In this document: positions 17,288 to 28,202 of the stretch, piece by piece | How positions within the stretch are numbered: position 1 is the stretch's first letter | Layout of the letters: every line of letters starts with the position of its first letter | Assembly (NCBI RefSeq): GCF_026241755.1 | Contig: NZ_JAPJDA010000020.1 | Span: 22,193-86,192, forward strand | Direction of reading: 5' to 3' | Source of the DNA: Salinimicrobium profundisediminis | GTDB lineage: Bacteria; Bacteroidota; Bacteroidia; Flavobacteriales; Flavobacteriaceae | Length of the DNA stretch: 64,000 nt | Position numbers and translations under genes: made by a program | The notes under the pieces: model-generated | What the model was told of the DNA's origin: nothing | What the model saw: only the letters and a program-made list of their open reading frames with translations | Databases searched by the model: none

Positions 17288-17968
17288 ATGCATAGATCCC
17301 TCAAAAAAATGTTCGCGATACTATTCCTGCTGCCGTTGCTGGGAGGACACTGGAGCTGTGCTGCAAAAAAAGACATGGAAGAAAAAAAAATCGTTTACCA
17401 GGGCAATAAATTCATTCCCGAAAGTCTACTACACGAGGCCAAAGTGGCTCTCTCCTACTACCCCGAACTCAAGGATGTAGAAATTGATTTTAAGTACAAG
17501 AAAGACATCAAGAAATCTTTCATGCAGGCCCAGCCCAACAAATCGAATTTGTTCAAGGGCAAAAATGACCGTACTTATAACATTTTCATCAGCAGTAGAT
17601 TTTTGATTGAAAAAGAAGAATTTACAATGTCCGATGTACCTTCAGAAGTTCTAATAGGCTGGCTGGGCCATGAGCTGGGGCATGTTATGGACTATCGGGA
17701 CAAATCGGCTATGGGCCTTATTATTTTTGGATTCAGGTATATCACTTCAGAAAATTACATCAAACGGGCCGAACGTGCTGCCGATACCTACGCTGTAAAT
17801 GCCGGAATGAGTGAATATATACTCGCCACCAAGAATTTTATCCTGAACAACTCCCATTTATCTGATACTTATAAGGAAAGAATCGCCCGCCTCTACCTCT
17901 CGCCCGAAGAAATCCTGGTGTTGGTAAATAAACTGGAAGAAGAACCGGAAGAACTCTTAAAGGAGTAA
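17288..17968 (+). CDS. Putative exported zinc metalloprotease
   Basis: Unknown protein of 226 residues with a gluzincin-type active site: H128-E-L-G-H132 (WLGHELGHVMDY) and a possible third ligand in the helix RAERAADTY (162-168). An N-terminal hydrophobic segment (8-24) ends in HWSC; this could be a weak lipobox or a plain signal peptide. The HELGH plus RAER.AD arrangement is like the M48 and related peptidases. The protein is probably periplasmic or membrane-anchored. Converges with the GH3 gene, with only three bases between the stops. Confidence 0.7.
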   Translation: MHRSLKKMFAILFLLPLLGGHWSCAAKKDMEEKKIVYQGNKFIPESLLHEAKVALSYYPELKDVEIDFKYKKDIKKSFMQAQPNKSNLFKGKNDRTYNIFISSRFLIEKEEFTMSDVPSEVLIGWLGHELGHVMDYRDKSAMGLIIFGFRYITSENYIKRAERAADTYAVNAGMSEYILATKNFILNNSHLSDTYKERIARLYLSPEEILVLVNKLEEEPEELLKE

Positions 17969-17971
17969 GGA

Positions 17972-19513
17972 TTATTGTTTATTGTTTATTGAATATTGTT
18001 TCACGACGAACTCTTCCCACTCTGCAAACTTTTCTTCATTCATTACCTTTTCCATTTTCACCTGTCCGCCTTTCTTTTTATTGGCTGCGCTCCACGAGGT
18101 AAACATCTCGGGAGAGGTTTTCACGACCTCCACCCCTTTTAAAGCTTTACTGCGGGCCACCCCATAGTTTTTATTGGCTTCCTGGAGGGCTTTATCCAGG
18201 GCTGCTGCCAGTTCTTCGTTATTGATTTCAGCTTCGGTACCCAGGTACCATTTATGGATGTATTCCCTGTCTTTTTTAATCGCGGCCACAGTAAACTCGG
18301 GGATGGTAATATTGAATTTTTGTTCCATTTCTTTAATGGCATCATTCATTTTATTAACCGATAGCTGAGAACCCACCACATTCAGAAAAAATTTTGTTCT
18401 CCCCGTGATCCTTATCTCCAGCCGGTCTACGTCGGTGAATTTTACGGTATCACCAATGACATATCTCCAGGCTCCCGAAACCGTACTAATTAACAGTACG
18501 TAATCTTTTTCGGGCTCTACCTTTTCCAGTGGCAGCACGGGGGCATCGGGGGTTACAGCGCCGTTTTCTCCAATATATTCAGGCTTAAAAGGCACAAATT
18601 CGAAATATATCCCATTGTCAACAACCAGCTGCATTGATCGGGTTTCGGGCCGTGACTGAAAAGCCATAAATCCCTCGGAAGCCAGGTAAGTATCTATCAC
18701 CACCAGCGGATGGGAAACAAGTTTATCAAAAGCTTTTTCATACGGTTCAAAGGCAACTCCACCCGTTGAATATACCATAAGATTTGGCCAGATTTCATGA
18801 ATATTGGAAGCATTGTGATATTCAATGATCTTTTTGAGCATAAGCTCTGTCCATGACGGGATTCCGGTGAGGGCGCCTATATCCCAGTTTTTGGCCTCTT
18901 TTGCGATTTGCAGTACCCGCTCATCCCAATCTTCAATTTGGGAAATCTCTACCCCGGGTTTGTAAAAATTACGGAACCAAAAAGGGATATTGCTGGCACT
19001 AATCCCGCTTATCTCTCCTTCTTCGTGGTCTTCAACCTGCTTAAGATCGGTGGAACTGCCCAGCATCATGATCTCCTTCTGAAAAAAATCGGAAGGCAGG
19101 TCGTAATTCGCCAAAGAAGCCACCTGTTTGATCCCGGTTTGGCGAATTGCCTCTACCATATCATCGGTAACGGGAATTCTCTTGCTCGATTTACCCGTAG
19201 TACCCGAACTCAGCGCAAAATAAGGAGGTTTGCCGGGCCAGGTAACATTTTCTTCCCCCTCGTGCATTTTGCTCCACCACTCTTCATTGATCTTATTGTA
19301 GTCAAAAATGGGAATTTGGCGGGCAAATTCTGCCTTTATGTCATCTGCTTCTAAAAGTTCTTCAAAATTATAATGTAGACCAAAAGCAGTATTTTTTGCC
19401 TTTTTCAGCAGGTTTTTCAACACTTCGGCCTGCGCTTCATGAGGTTTGGGTTCCGAAGAAACTGCATCGGTTACCTGGATTAGTCCTTTTATTATTGATC
19501 CTATTACTGCCAT
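17972..19513 (-). CDS. GH3 family acyl-adenylating enzyme
   Basis: Homologue of plant GH3 amido synthetases, part of the ANL adenylating superfamily, 513 residues. Seen: the adenylate motif SSGTTGKSSKRIPV near 103-116, YSTGGVAFEPY near 252-262, and the VSGAWRYVIGDTVKFTDVDRLEIRITGRTKFFLNVVG block (about 344-380), which joins to a small C-terminal domain. Plant enzymes couple jasmonate or auxin to amino acids; bacterial substrates are not established and no biosynthetic partner is next to it. No signal peptide; expected in the cytoplasm. Confidence 0.9.
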   Translation of the reverse strand: MAVIGSIIKGLIQVTDAVSSEPKPHEAQAEVLKNLLKKAKNTAFGLHYNFEELLEADDIKAEFARQIPIFDYNKINEEWWSKMHEGEENVTWPGKPPYFALSSGTTGKSSKRIPVTDDMVEAIRQTGIKQVASLANYDLPSDFFQKEIMMLGSSTDLKQVEDHEEGEISGISASNIPFWFRNFYKPGVEISQIEDWDERVLQIAKEAKNWDIGALTGIPSWTELMLKKIIEYHNASNIHEIWPNLMVYSTGGVAFEPYEKAFDKLVSHPLVVIDTYLASEGFMAFQSRPETRSMQLVVDNGIYFEFVPFKPEYIGENGAVTPDAPVLPLEKVEPEKDYVLLISTVSGAWRYVIGDTVKFTDVDRLEIRITGRTKFFLNVVGSQLSVNKMNDAIKEMEQKFNITIPEFTVAAIKKDREYIHKWYLGTEAEINNEELAAALDKALQEANKNYGVARSKALKGVEVVKTSPEMFTSWSAANKKKGGQVKMEKVMNEEKFAEWEEFVVKQYSINNKQ

Positions 19514-19681
19514 TGATTCCTTTTTGGCTGAAATTACTCAAAAGCTCATTATTTGCCAGAAAACACAGGCGGAATTACCAAGATTTTAACCTTTCAAAAG
19601 ATCTGGTGCCAGGCTGAAATTCTTCAGAAATACTTCGGAAAAAATCCTCCTCAATTTTGCCATTTTTGAGACCTTAGCGGC

Positions 19682-19915
19682 ATGGATCTTAAACCAGATT
19701 ACAAAGCCCTTCTCGATCTCGCTCATGCGAAGATGCATTTTGGCAAATACAAAGGCCGATATCTTTCAGAACTACCGGAATTCTATCTGGTCTGGTTTAG
19801 GCAACAGGGATTTCCGAAGGGAAAAACCGGAGATCAACTACAGCAGGTGCTGGATCTTAAAGTGAACGGCATGGAAGATATCCTGCGGACTATTAGAAGA
19901 AAATACCCGAGATAG
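19682..19915 (+). CDS. DUF3820 family small protein
   Basis: A 77-residue protein with the DUF3820 pattern M.FGKYKGR.L..LP..YL.WF...GFPKGK.G..L. (about 20-58). Function unknown; the family has been noted next to DNA-binding or exonuclease domains in other proteins. Single gene upstream of pyrG with 137 bases between. Confidence 0.85.
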   Translation: MDLKPDYKALLDLAHAKMHFGKYKGRYLSELPEFYLVWFRQQGFPKGKTGDQLQQVLDLKVNGMEDILRTIRRKYPR

Positions 19916-20010
19916 CGCAGTTTTGCCGGTATTTTACTAAGATTTCATTCCTTAAAGTTTTGCTAACATATTCTCCTGCAAATGGTTTCTTTTTCTTTTC
20001 TTCTTTGTAA

Positions 20011-21690
<1,680 letters not shown>

Positions 21691-21755
21691 TCTTTTTTGG
21701 TCACAATTTTGACTGGCAATGACAGCGGAAAGATCCGCGTTTATTAATTTTTATA

Positions 21756-23594
21756 ATGGAAGAAAAAAAATTAGATATTAATTCTTTAATAGGATTCCTT
21801 CTCATTGGGGGAATCCTGTTATGGATGTTGTACATGAATCCTTCGGCTCCCGAAGTTGTGGAAGAACCGGCAAATGATGAAGTTGTAGTCACTCCCGATG
21901 CGCAGGAAGAAGTGCCGCAGTACGATGCGGTACAGGAGACAGATTCGGCAGCGGTAGCCCGGGCAGCAGCCAGGTTGGGTGCATTTGGATATTCGGCTAC
22001 TTTACCTTCAGCTTCAGAGAATACTACTTCAGTTGAAAACGATGTTCTTGCTTTGAATTTTTCAAACAAAGGCGGATACCTTTCCGAAGCAAGGATGAAG
22101 AATTACAAGACCTTTGATTCTATTCCTGTATACCTTATAAAAGATGATAATGCATCTTTTAACCTCAGTTTTTCAACTGTAGATGGCCGGGTACTCAATA
22201 CAAAGGATCTTTATTTTGAGCCGACTGTAACCAAAAATGGAGACAACACCATTGTTTCGATGAAACTTAAGGTTTCTCCTGAAGAATTTCTTGAATATCG
22301 TTACGTGCTGAAGCCTGGCGAGTACATGATAGACTTTACGGTTAGATCACAAGGTTTAAATGACGTTCTAAATTCTTCGGCACCTATAGTTCTGGATTGG
22401 AAACTTAAAGGCTACAGGCATGCAAAAAGTATCACTTATGAAAACCGGTACACCAAACTTGTATATGAGTATGATGGCGGTAACGATGATGAAGTGAACG
22501 ACGGGGAAGATGAAGAAAAGGACATTTCTTATGTCGCTTATAAACAGCATTTCTTTACATCTATACTACTTACTGACACTCCTTTTGAAACCGGAACATT
22601 TGAGGCAGAAAACCTTGTGGAAGATGAAGAAGTAGATACATTATACACCAAGGCCTTTGCTTCTACCATGCCGCTACAGCTTAACGGCGGGGAGCTTAAT
22701 TACAACATGAACTGGTACTATGGCCCCAGTGATTACAAGATCCTTAATGATTACGACAGGAACCTTGACGAAATAATGCCCCTTGGATGGGGAATCTTTG
22801 GCTGGATCAACAGGTATTTATTCATTCCTTTCTTTGCCTTTATTACCAATTACATGGGGTATGGGATAGCCATTATTGTAATGACTATTGCAATTAAACT
22901 TGTGCTCTCCCCTGTTCAATACAAGCAGTACCTCTCACAGGCAAAGATGAAGGTTTTAAGACCTGAGATCAACGAGCTCAACGAGAAGTACAAGGACAAC
23001 CCAATGAAAAAGCAGCAGGAAACTATGAAGCTGTACAGTAAAGCCGGCGCCAGCCCCATGAGTGGTTGTCTTCCTGCCTTAATGCAGCTGCCGGTATTCT
23101 ATGCGCTCTTCATGTTCTTCCCCAGTGCTTTCCAGTTAAGGCAAAAAGGCTTCCTTTGGGCAGATGATCTTTCAAGTTATGATAAGATTGCAGAGCTTCC
23201 TTTTTATATACCTTTCTACGGAGATCACGTGAGTTTGTTTCCAATTCTCGCCTCTATTGCCATCTTTATCTATATGATGATGACCACCGGGCAAACGATG
23301 CAGAATACGCAACAGCCGGGAATGCCTAACATGAAGTTCATCATGTACCTTTCCCCGCTCTTTATGTTGATCTTCTTCAACAACTACGCAAGTGGACTTT
23401 CACTGTACTATTTGACTTCAAACCTTATTACTATTGGAATCATGCTGGTGATCAAAAACTTCATTATTGATGAAGATAAGATTCACGCACAAATCCAGGA
23501 GAACAAGAAGAAGCCTAAGAAACAGGGGAAATTTGCCCGCAAGATGCAGGAGATGATGGAGCAGGCAGAACAACAAAAGAAAGGAAAGAAATAA
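21756..23594 (+). CDS. yidC: Membrane protein insertase YidC
   Basis: Inserts and folds inner-membrane proteins, alone or with SecYEG. The 612-residue form has a first membrane helix at about 11-26 (SLIGFLLIGGILLWMLYM), a large periplasmic domain to about 345, then the conserved five-helix OxaA core: FIPFFAFITNYMGYGIAIIVMT, LPALMQLPVFYALFMFFP, and two helices after 490, with the cytoplasmic coiled region LSQAKMKVLRPEINELNEKYK between the first two core helices. It ends in a Lys-rich tail. The acidic, Glu/Val-rich linker at 30-55 is typical of Bacteroidetes YidC. Confidence 0.97.
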   Translation: MEEKKLDINSLIGFLLIGGILLWMLYMNPSAPEVVEEPANDEVVVTPDAQEEVPQYDAVQETDSAAVARAAARLGAFGYSATLPSASENTTSVENDVLALNFSNKGGYLSEARMKNYKTFDSIPVYLIKDDNASFNLSFSTVDGRVLNTKDLYFEPTVTKNGDNTIVSMKLKVSPEEFLEYRYVLKPGEYMIDFTVRSQGLNDVLNSSAPIVLDWKLKGYRHAKSITYENRYTKLVYEYDGGNDDEVNDGEDEEKDISYVAYKQHFFTSILLTDTPFETGTFEAENLVEDEEVDTLYTKAFASTMPLQLNGGELNYNMNWYYGPSDYKILNDYDRNLDEIMPLGWGIFGWINRYLFIPFFAFITNYMGYGIAIIVMTIAIKLVLSPVQYKQYLSQAKMKVLRPEINELNEKYKDNPMKKQQETMKLYSKAGASPMSGCLPALMQLPVFYALFMFFPSAFQLRQKGFLWADDLSSYDKIAELPFYIPFYGDHVSLFPILASIAIFIYMMMTTGQTMQNTQQPGMPNMKFIMYLSPLFMLIFFNNYASGLSLYYLTSNLITIGIMLVIKNFIIDEDKIHAQIQENKKKPKKQGKFARKMQEMMEQAEQQKKGKK

Positions 23595-23611
23595 CAGCTT
23601 TTATTTACCAG

Positions 23612-23648
23612 TAAAAAAGAAGAGCCCGGGAATTTCCCGGGCTCTTCT
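23612..23648 (-). terminator. 15-bp hairpin terminator between yidC and the FAS1 gene
   Basis: AGAAGAGCCCGGGAA, one base, TTCCCGGGCTCTTCT. The flanking A-run at 23613-23618 gives a T-run only on the minus strand, so it mainly ends the FAS1 transcript, though it may also slow the yidC transcript. Confidence 0.82.
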
Positions 23649-23676
23649 ACATTTAACCAACCACCAAAACAATCAA

Positions 23677-24651
23677 TTACATAGCAGGTAACAAAACAGT
23701 ATCAAGAACATGAACAACACCGTTATTGGCCTGTACATCTACAACTATAATATTTGCTGTTCTTCCACTGGCATCAGTGATCACTGCCCCATTATCAAGG
23801 TCTATAGTGAATGACTGTCCCAGCAGCGTAGAAACTTCCATATCATCTGTAAGGGCCGATGATCTTACGTTTGCCCCGGCCACTACGTGATAGCTCAATA
23901 CCGACGCCAAAACATCTTCAGGGATATCATTTAAAGAGTTCAATTCCAGCTCTCCAAGCAAAGCAGCAAAAGCTTCATTTGTAGGCGCAAATACTGTAAA
24001 TGGCGCGGGTGAACCGGTTTCCATAAGAGTAGATACGAAAGTAAAATCATCTTCCCTGGTAAGTGCTGCCACTAAACTATTAAAAGTAGGATCGGCAAGT
24101 GCAAAAGTAACAACGCTTGGCAAGCCAATCACTTCATCTACTGCATGTATAATTCCGTTATCTACCTCAATGTCGGCTGCAGTCACAGTGGCTACTCCGT
24201 TGATCATCACCCCATTTTCTGTACTTATATACATAGAAAGGTTTTCTTCGGAAGCACTTCCGGTAGCCATACTTTCAATATAACCTGTAGAAAGATCGGC
24301 TGCCATAATTTCCCCCATTTGTACATGGTTGAGCAATACCTGGGTAAGCAGGTCTACAGGAACATCAGCAAGGGTAGAAAACCCGTTATCAGAGAGAAAA
24401 GCAGCAAATGCATCATTATCGGGTGCAAATACTGTATAATTTTGTGTTCCATCTAGCGTTGCAGTAAGACCGGCAACTTCGAGTGCCGCTGCAAGCGAAG
24501 AATAATTGTCATTTGACGCAACAAAGTCGGCTATAGTGTTAGTCTCCACAACCGGAACGGCAGTGTCATCGTCATCATCGCTACAGGCTGTAAAAGCCAA
24601 TACAAAAAATAGGCCCGCCGCTATTTTTTTTAAGTTTAATAAATCTTTCAT
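23677..24651 (-). CDS. Surface lipoprotein with two FAS1 (fasciclin) domains
   Basis: A 324-residue lipoprotein, probably exposed on the outer membrane. The signal ends in the lipobox FTAC at residue 23, followed by SDDDDD, the acidic signal that sends lipoproteins to the cell surface in Flavobacterium. Two FAS1 domains follow, about 38-176 and 178-322, each with the TVFAP(D/T)N.AF motif and the closing YH- or NH-containing strand (LLNHVQMGE, LSYHVVAG). FAS1 domains mediate adhesion. Single gene with its own terminator and a TAGATTTG promoter box. Confidence 0.93.
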   Translation of the reverse strand: MKDLLNLKKIAAGLFFVLAFTACSDDDDDTAVPVVETNTIADFVASNDNYSSLAAALEVAGLTATLDGTQNYTVFAPDNDAFAAFLSDNGFSTLADVPVDLLTQVLLNHVQMGEIMAADLSTGYIESMATGSASEENLSMYISTENGVMINGVATVTAADIEVDNGIIHAVDEVIGLPSVVTFALADPTFNSLVAALTREDDFTFVSTLMETGSPAPFTVFAPTNEAFAALLGELELNSLNDIPEDVLASVLSYHVVAGANVRSSALTDDMEVSTLLGQSFTIDLDNGAVITDASGRTANIIVVDVQANNGVVHVLDTVLLPAM

Positions 24652-24676
24652 TTGTAGTTTATTTTAAGTTACAATT

Positions 24677-24684
24677 CAAATCTA
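24677..24684 (-). promoter_or_regulatory. -7 promoter element of the FAS1 gene
   Basis: Minus strand TAGATTTG, an exact TAnnTTTG match, 25 bases before the ATG. The -33 region is not consensus (TTTG 12 bases away). Confidence 0.45.
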
Positions 24685-24740
24685 AAGTAAAAGAACAAAC
24701 AACAATGTTTAAGTTTAGTTAATTTTTTTTAAACAAAAAT

Positions 24741-25421
24741 ATGTCAGCAACATTTAAAACATTCAGCGCCTTATACTTAATACTTTTATTGACCTCCCCT
24801 GCTATGGCTCAAACCTCGCTCAACGCCTATGATAACAGAGGAGAGAAGCATGGAGACTGGATAGAATATTATGACAATAACCAGTCCCAACCAAAATTTG
24901 AGGGCAGATACGAACATGGAAAAAGAATCGGATTGTTTAAATTTTACCAGGAAGGACTTAAACATCCTGTTGCCGTAATGAATTTTGACCCCAATTCTGA
25001 AAAGGTAGCAGCAAGATACCTGGCGCAGGATGGAAGTACAATAAGTGAGGGCGAATTTACAGGTCAACAACGCACCGGTACCTGGACCTACTACCACCAA
25101 GATTCTGATGATGTGATGATGACAGAACAATATGTGAACGGGGAATTACACGGGCAGAAGAAAATCTATTACGATAATGGTCAACTTGCCGAAGAAGCCA
25201 CATATAATAAAGGACACCTGGATGGCCTCCGAAAACTATATTCTGTTAAAGGCGTTGTTCTTGAAGACCTGCTCTATAAAGCCGGTAAACTTCACGGCCC
25301 TGCAAAGATCTATAACGGCAAAGGTGAGCTTGTAAGCAAGGGGATTTATGAAAACGACAAACACCACGGCACCTGGAAATACTACGAAAACGGAAAACTT
25401 AAAGAAGAAAAAGAATTTTAA
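24741..25421 (+). CDS. Secreted MORN-like / YwqK-type repeat protein
   Basis: A 226-residue protein with a signal peptide (to about residue 23, AMAQ). The rest is made of about seven variant MORN-type repeats of 20-24 residues, each with G.(H/R)GTW.YY or (L/H)HG..K.Y and a following .NG.L element: EKHGDWIEYYD, KRIGLFKFYQ, QRTGTWTYYH, ELHGQKKIYYDNGQL, HLDGLRKLY, KLHGPAKIYNGKGEL, KHHGTWKYYENGKL. Domain databases often label such proteins as YwqK-family antitoxins, but the signal peptide argues for a periplasmic or surface role, perhaps binding. Function unknown. Confidence 0.85.
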   Translation: MSATFKTFSALYLILLLTSPAMAQTSLNAYDNRGEKHGDWIEYYDNNQSQPKFEGRYEHGKRIGLFKFYQEGLKHPVAVMNFDPNSEKVAARYLAQDGSTISEGEFTGQQRTGTWTYYHQDSDDVMMTEQYVNGELHGQKKIYYDNGQLAEEATYNKGHLDGLRKLYSVKGVVLEDLLYKAGKLHGPAKIYNGKGELVSKGIYENDKHHGTWKYYENGKLKEEKEF

Positions 25422-25470
25422 GCAATCCTCAACATTTATAGATTTAATATATTTACCAAAACCCTAAAAA

Positions 25471-25866
25471 ATGAACCTTATGAAAAAGTACCTATTCTTA
25501 CTAGCGGCATTTACACTAATTTTTTTCTCCTCTTGCAGTAGTGATGATGACAACGGCGGTGAGGCAGATCCTATAATAGGCACGTGGACATTGGTAGAAG
25601 CCAGCCTATTCGATGTGGAAGGCTGTACTGAACAATCTTTTGTCACTCTTAAAAAAGGAAATACCGGGAGCGCGACTTTTTATCTTCAGCAGGCTGACTG
25701 TACCCCTCAATCCTCCTCTGGAGAATGGGAAAATTTAGGAGATTCACGTTATAAACTTGCCGTACCAGTCATTGGAGCTGTAGAAGGCACAGTAGTTTTT
25801 ACAGGTGATGACAGCTTTACATTCCAGACAGCCTCAACAGGTAGTTTTACTTTTGAAAAACAATAA
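25471..25866 (+). CDS. Lipocalin-like lipoprotein
   Basis: A 131-residue lipoprotein. The signal (best from the second ATG at 25480, MKKYLFLLAAF) ends in FFSSC followed by SSDDD, a surface-export-type acidic run. The mature part IIGTWTLVEAS...C...SFVTLKKGNTGSATFY...GEWENLGDSRYKL fits the small lipocalin-like beta barrels frequent in Flavobacteriaceae. Ligand unknown. A terminator follows the stop. Confidence 0.8.
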   Translation: MNLMKKYLFLLAAFTLIFFSSCSSDDDNGGEADPIIGTWTLVEASLFDVEGCTEQSFVTLKKGNTGSATFYLQQADCTPQSSSGEWENLGDSRYKLAVPVIGAVEGTVVFTGDDSFTFQTASTGSFTFEKQ

Positions 25867-25880
25867 AATTTTGCAGAATG

Positions 25881-25912
25881 AAAAAAAGCGACTTAAATAA
25901 GTCGCTTTTTTT
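25881..25912 (+). terminator. Intrinsic terminator after the lipocalin-like gene
   Basis: A-run, AGCGACTTA, loop AAT, AAGTCGCT, T-run; hairpin with Ts on both strands. Confidence 0.87.
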
Positions 25913-25960
25913 ATGATTTTTCCTCAAAGCCCTTCCTCTCCAAAAGTGGCAAATTTTCTG

Positions 25961-25968
25961 TATTTTTG
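25961..25968 (+). promoter_or_regulatory. mnmA -7 promoter element
   Basis: TATTTTTG followed by CAG, the same TATTTTTGCAG as at uvrB. ATG follows 40 bases later. No clear -33 TTTG. Confidence 0.5.
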
Positions 25969-26008
25969 CAGCTTAATTCAAGACCTTTAAAAAGGGGAGA
26001 GAAAGATT

Positions 26009-27196
26009 ATGAAAAGAGTAGTTGTAGGTTTATCTGGCGGGGTAGATTCAAGTGTTGCAGCCTATCTGTTAAAAGAGAAGGGCTATGAAGTTATTGGCTT
26101 GTTCATGAAGAACTGGCATGATGAAGGGGTAACAATTTCCAAGGAATGCCCGTGGCTGGACGATTCAAACGATGCCATGCTGGTAGCCGATAAACTCGGA
26201 ATTCCGTTTCAAACCGTAGACCTTAGCGCCGAATACAAAGAACGTATCGTAGATTACATGTTCAACGAATATGAACGTGGCCGCACGCCAAACCCCGATG
26301 TACTTTGTAACCGGGAAATTAAGTTTGACGTCTTTATGAAGATCGCCCTTTCTCTGGGTGCCGATTATGTTGCAACAGGTCACTATTGTCGCAAGGGAGA
26401 AACACAGGTTGATGGTAAAACAGCTTTTCAACTGCTTGCGGGAAAAGATAAAAACAAAGATCAGTCATATTTTCTTTGTCAGCTTTCACAGGAGCAACTT
26501 GCAAAAACGCTGTTCCCTATAGGAGAACTTCAAAAAAGTGAAGTACGAAAAATTGCTGCGGAACAGGATCTTGTTACTGCTGAAAAAAAGGACTCACAAG
26601 GACTTTGTTTTATCGGGAAAGTGAGACTTCCGGAGTTCCTTCAGCAGAAGTTGCAACCTAAAGAAGGTGACATCGTAGAAATTCCTGCTTCAGAAGAAAA
26701 ATTTCAGTCTGAAACCAAAGAATTTCAGAATAAACTGGAAGAGCTACAATTCATGTCCCGTAAATATTCATATCAGCCTTCCGAAGGTAAAAAAGTGGGG
26801 CGTCACCAGGGGGCTCATTATTTTACCAAGGGGCAACGAAAAGGTCTTGCCGTGGGTGGTACCCCCGAACCGCTTTTCGTAATTGAAACCGATGTGAAAG
26901 AAAACGTGATTTACACCGGACAGGGAAAAGATCACCCCGGAATTTACCGTCGTGGCCTCTTTATTTCTCCCGATGAAATTCACTGGGTGCGGCCCGATTT
27001 AAAGCTGGAGGCAGATGAAGAAATGCCTGTAAAGGCCAGAATTCGTTACCGGCAGGAACTTCAGGAGGCAAGGCTTTACCAAACAGAGCACGGCCTCTAT
27101 ATTATTTTTGACAAAGCACAACCTTCTATTACCGAAGGCCAGTTTGTGGCCTGGTACCGGGAAGATGAACTAATAGGTTCAGGAGTAATTTCTTAA
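26009..27196 (+). CDS. mnmA: tRNA 2-thiouridylase MnmA
   Basis: Puts the 2-thio group on wobble uridine 34 of tRNAs for Glu, Gln and Lys, taking sulfur from a persulfide relay. The 395-residue protein has the PP-loop SGGVDSS at 9-15, catalytic Cys100 in [12 protein letters not shown] and its partner Cys200 in [10 protein letters not shown]. Compared with E. coli MnmA it has an extra charged stretch at about 215-255 before the central beta domain ([15 protein letters not shown]). A nitronate-monooxygenase-like gene follows after a hairpin. Confidence 0.96.
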   Translation: MKRVVVGLSGGVDSSVAAYLLKEKGYEVIGLFMKNWHDEGVTISKECPWLDDSNDAMLVADKLGIPFQTVDLSAEYKERIVDYMFNEYERGRTPNPDVLCNREIKFDVFMKIALSLGADYVATGHYCRKGETQVDGKTAFQLLAGKDKNKDQSYFLCQLSQEQLAKTLFPIGELQKSEVRKIAAEQDLVTAEKKDSQGLCFIGKVRLPEFLQQKLQPKEGDIVEIPASEEKFQSETKEFQNKLEELQFMSRKYSYQPSEGKKVGRHQGAHYFTKGQRKGLAVGGTPEPLFVIETDVKENVIYTGQGKDHPGIYRRGLFISPDEIHWVRPDLKLEADEEMPVKARIRYRQELQEARLYQTEHGLYIIFDKAQPSITEGQFVAWYREDELIGSGVIS

Positions 27197-27217
27197 CTTC
27201 GAAAAAGAACTTTTTAA

Positions 27218-27241
27218 CCCTGTCGTGGCTTCACGACAGGG
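27218..27241. repeat. Perfect inverted repeat between mnmA and the next gene
   Basis: CCCTGTCGTG, loop GCTT, CACGACAGGG. No T-run follows, so it is not a classical terminator; it lies in the leader of the nitronate-monooxygenase-like gene, 16 bases before its ATG. Confidence 0.7.
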
Positions 27242-27257
27242 ACTATACCCGCCAATT

Positions 27258-28202
27258 ATGACCAACAACAGGATCACCCAACTCTTTGACATAAAATATC
27301 CCATAATACAGGCCGGAATGATTTGGGCCAGCGGATGGAAACTTGCCAGCGCCGTGAGCAATGAAGGAGGACTGGGAATTATTGGTGCAGGCTCTATGTA
27401 TCCTGAAGTTCTTAGGGAGCACATCCAAAAATGTCAAAAAGCGACCTCCTTTCCTTTTGCCGTTAATATTCCCATGCTCTACCCCAACCTGGAAAAGATC
27501 ATGGAGATCATCATAGAAGAAGGAGTGAAAATCGTCTTTACCTCTGCCGGAAACCCGAAGACCTGGACGCCCTATTTACAGGAAAAAGGAATCAAAGTGG
27601 TTCATGTGGTGAGCAGTGTAAAATTTGCCCTTAAAGCTGAAGCCGCCGGTGTAGATGCAGTGGTAGCTGAAGGTTTTGAAGCCGGAGGCCACAATGGCAG
27701 GGATGAGACCACAACTTTTACCCTAATTCCCATGGTTAGGGAACAAATCAAAATTCCGCTTATAGCTGCAGGAGGTATTGCCACCGGCCGCGGAATGCTG
27801 GCTGCGATCGTTCTGGGAGCCGATGCCGTGCAGGTGGGCAGCAGGTTTGTTGCCTGCAATGAAGCTTCCTCTCATCCAAACTTCAAGGAAATGGTGGTAC
27901 AGGCCAAAGAAGGCGACACAGTGCTTACTCTCAAAGAACTCGCCCCTGTAAGGCTATTGAAAAACCGCTTTTTTGAGCAGGTAACCGAGCTGTATGCTAC
28001 AAGCCCTACAAAAGATCAACTCATTGAACTGCTGGGACGTGCAAGAGCCAAAAAAGGCATGTTTGAAGGAGATCTAGAGGAAGGAGAACTGGAAATAGGG
28101 CAGATTTCGGGATTGATTCACGACATCAAACCTGCAGCCGAAATTATTCAGGATATGCTCAAAGAATTTGAAGCAGCCAAAGCCGAAGTCGCCAGCTTTT
28201 AA
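27258..28202 (+). CDS. Nitronate monooxygenase / 2-nitropropane dioxygenase family
   Basis: An FMN-binding TIM-barrel protein of 314 residues. ATG 27258 (MTNNRITQLFDIKYPIIQAGM) is preferred over an upstream in-frame ATG at 27225, because the frame before it lies in the inverted repeat. Motifs: YPIIQAGM at the first strand, SAVSNEGGLGIIGAGS, VVAEGFEAGGHNGRDE (about 145-160, with the catalytic-type His), IPLIAAGGIATGRGM and AVQVGSRF (phosphate binding). The family also includes FabK-like enoyl reductases; the length and motifs do not settle the substrate. Stop overlaps the converging DUF922 gene by four bases. Confidence 0.87.
   Translation: MTNNRITQLFDIKYPIIQAGMIWASGWKLASAVSNEGGLGIIGAGSMYPEVLREHIQKCQKATSFPFAVNIPMLYPNLEKIMEIIIEEGVKIVFTSAGNPKTWTPYLQEKGIKVVHVVSSVKFALKAEAAGVDAVVAEGFEAGGHNGRDETTTFTLIPMVREQIKIPLIAAGGIATGRGMLAAIVLGADAVQVGSRFVACNEASSHPNFKEMVVQAKEGDTVLTLKELAPVRLLKNRFFEQVTELYATSPTKDQLIELLGRARAKKGMFEGDLEEGELEIGQISGLIHDIKPAAEIIQDMLKEFEAAKAEVASF

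Noticed and set aside
18908..19354. Open frame antisense to the GH3 gene
   Set aside because: Shadow of the GH3 reading frame with no domain, signal or promoter.
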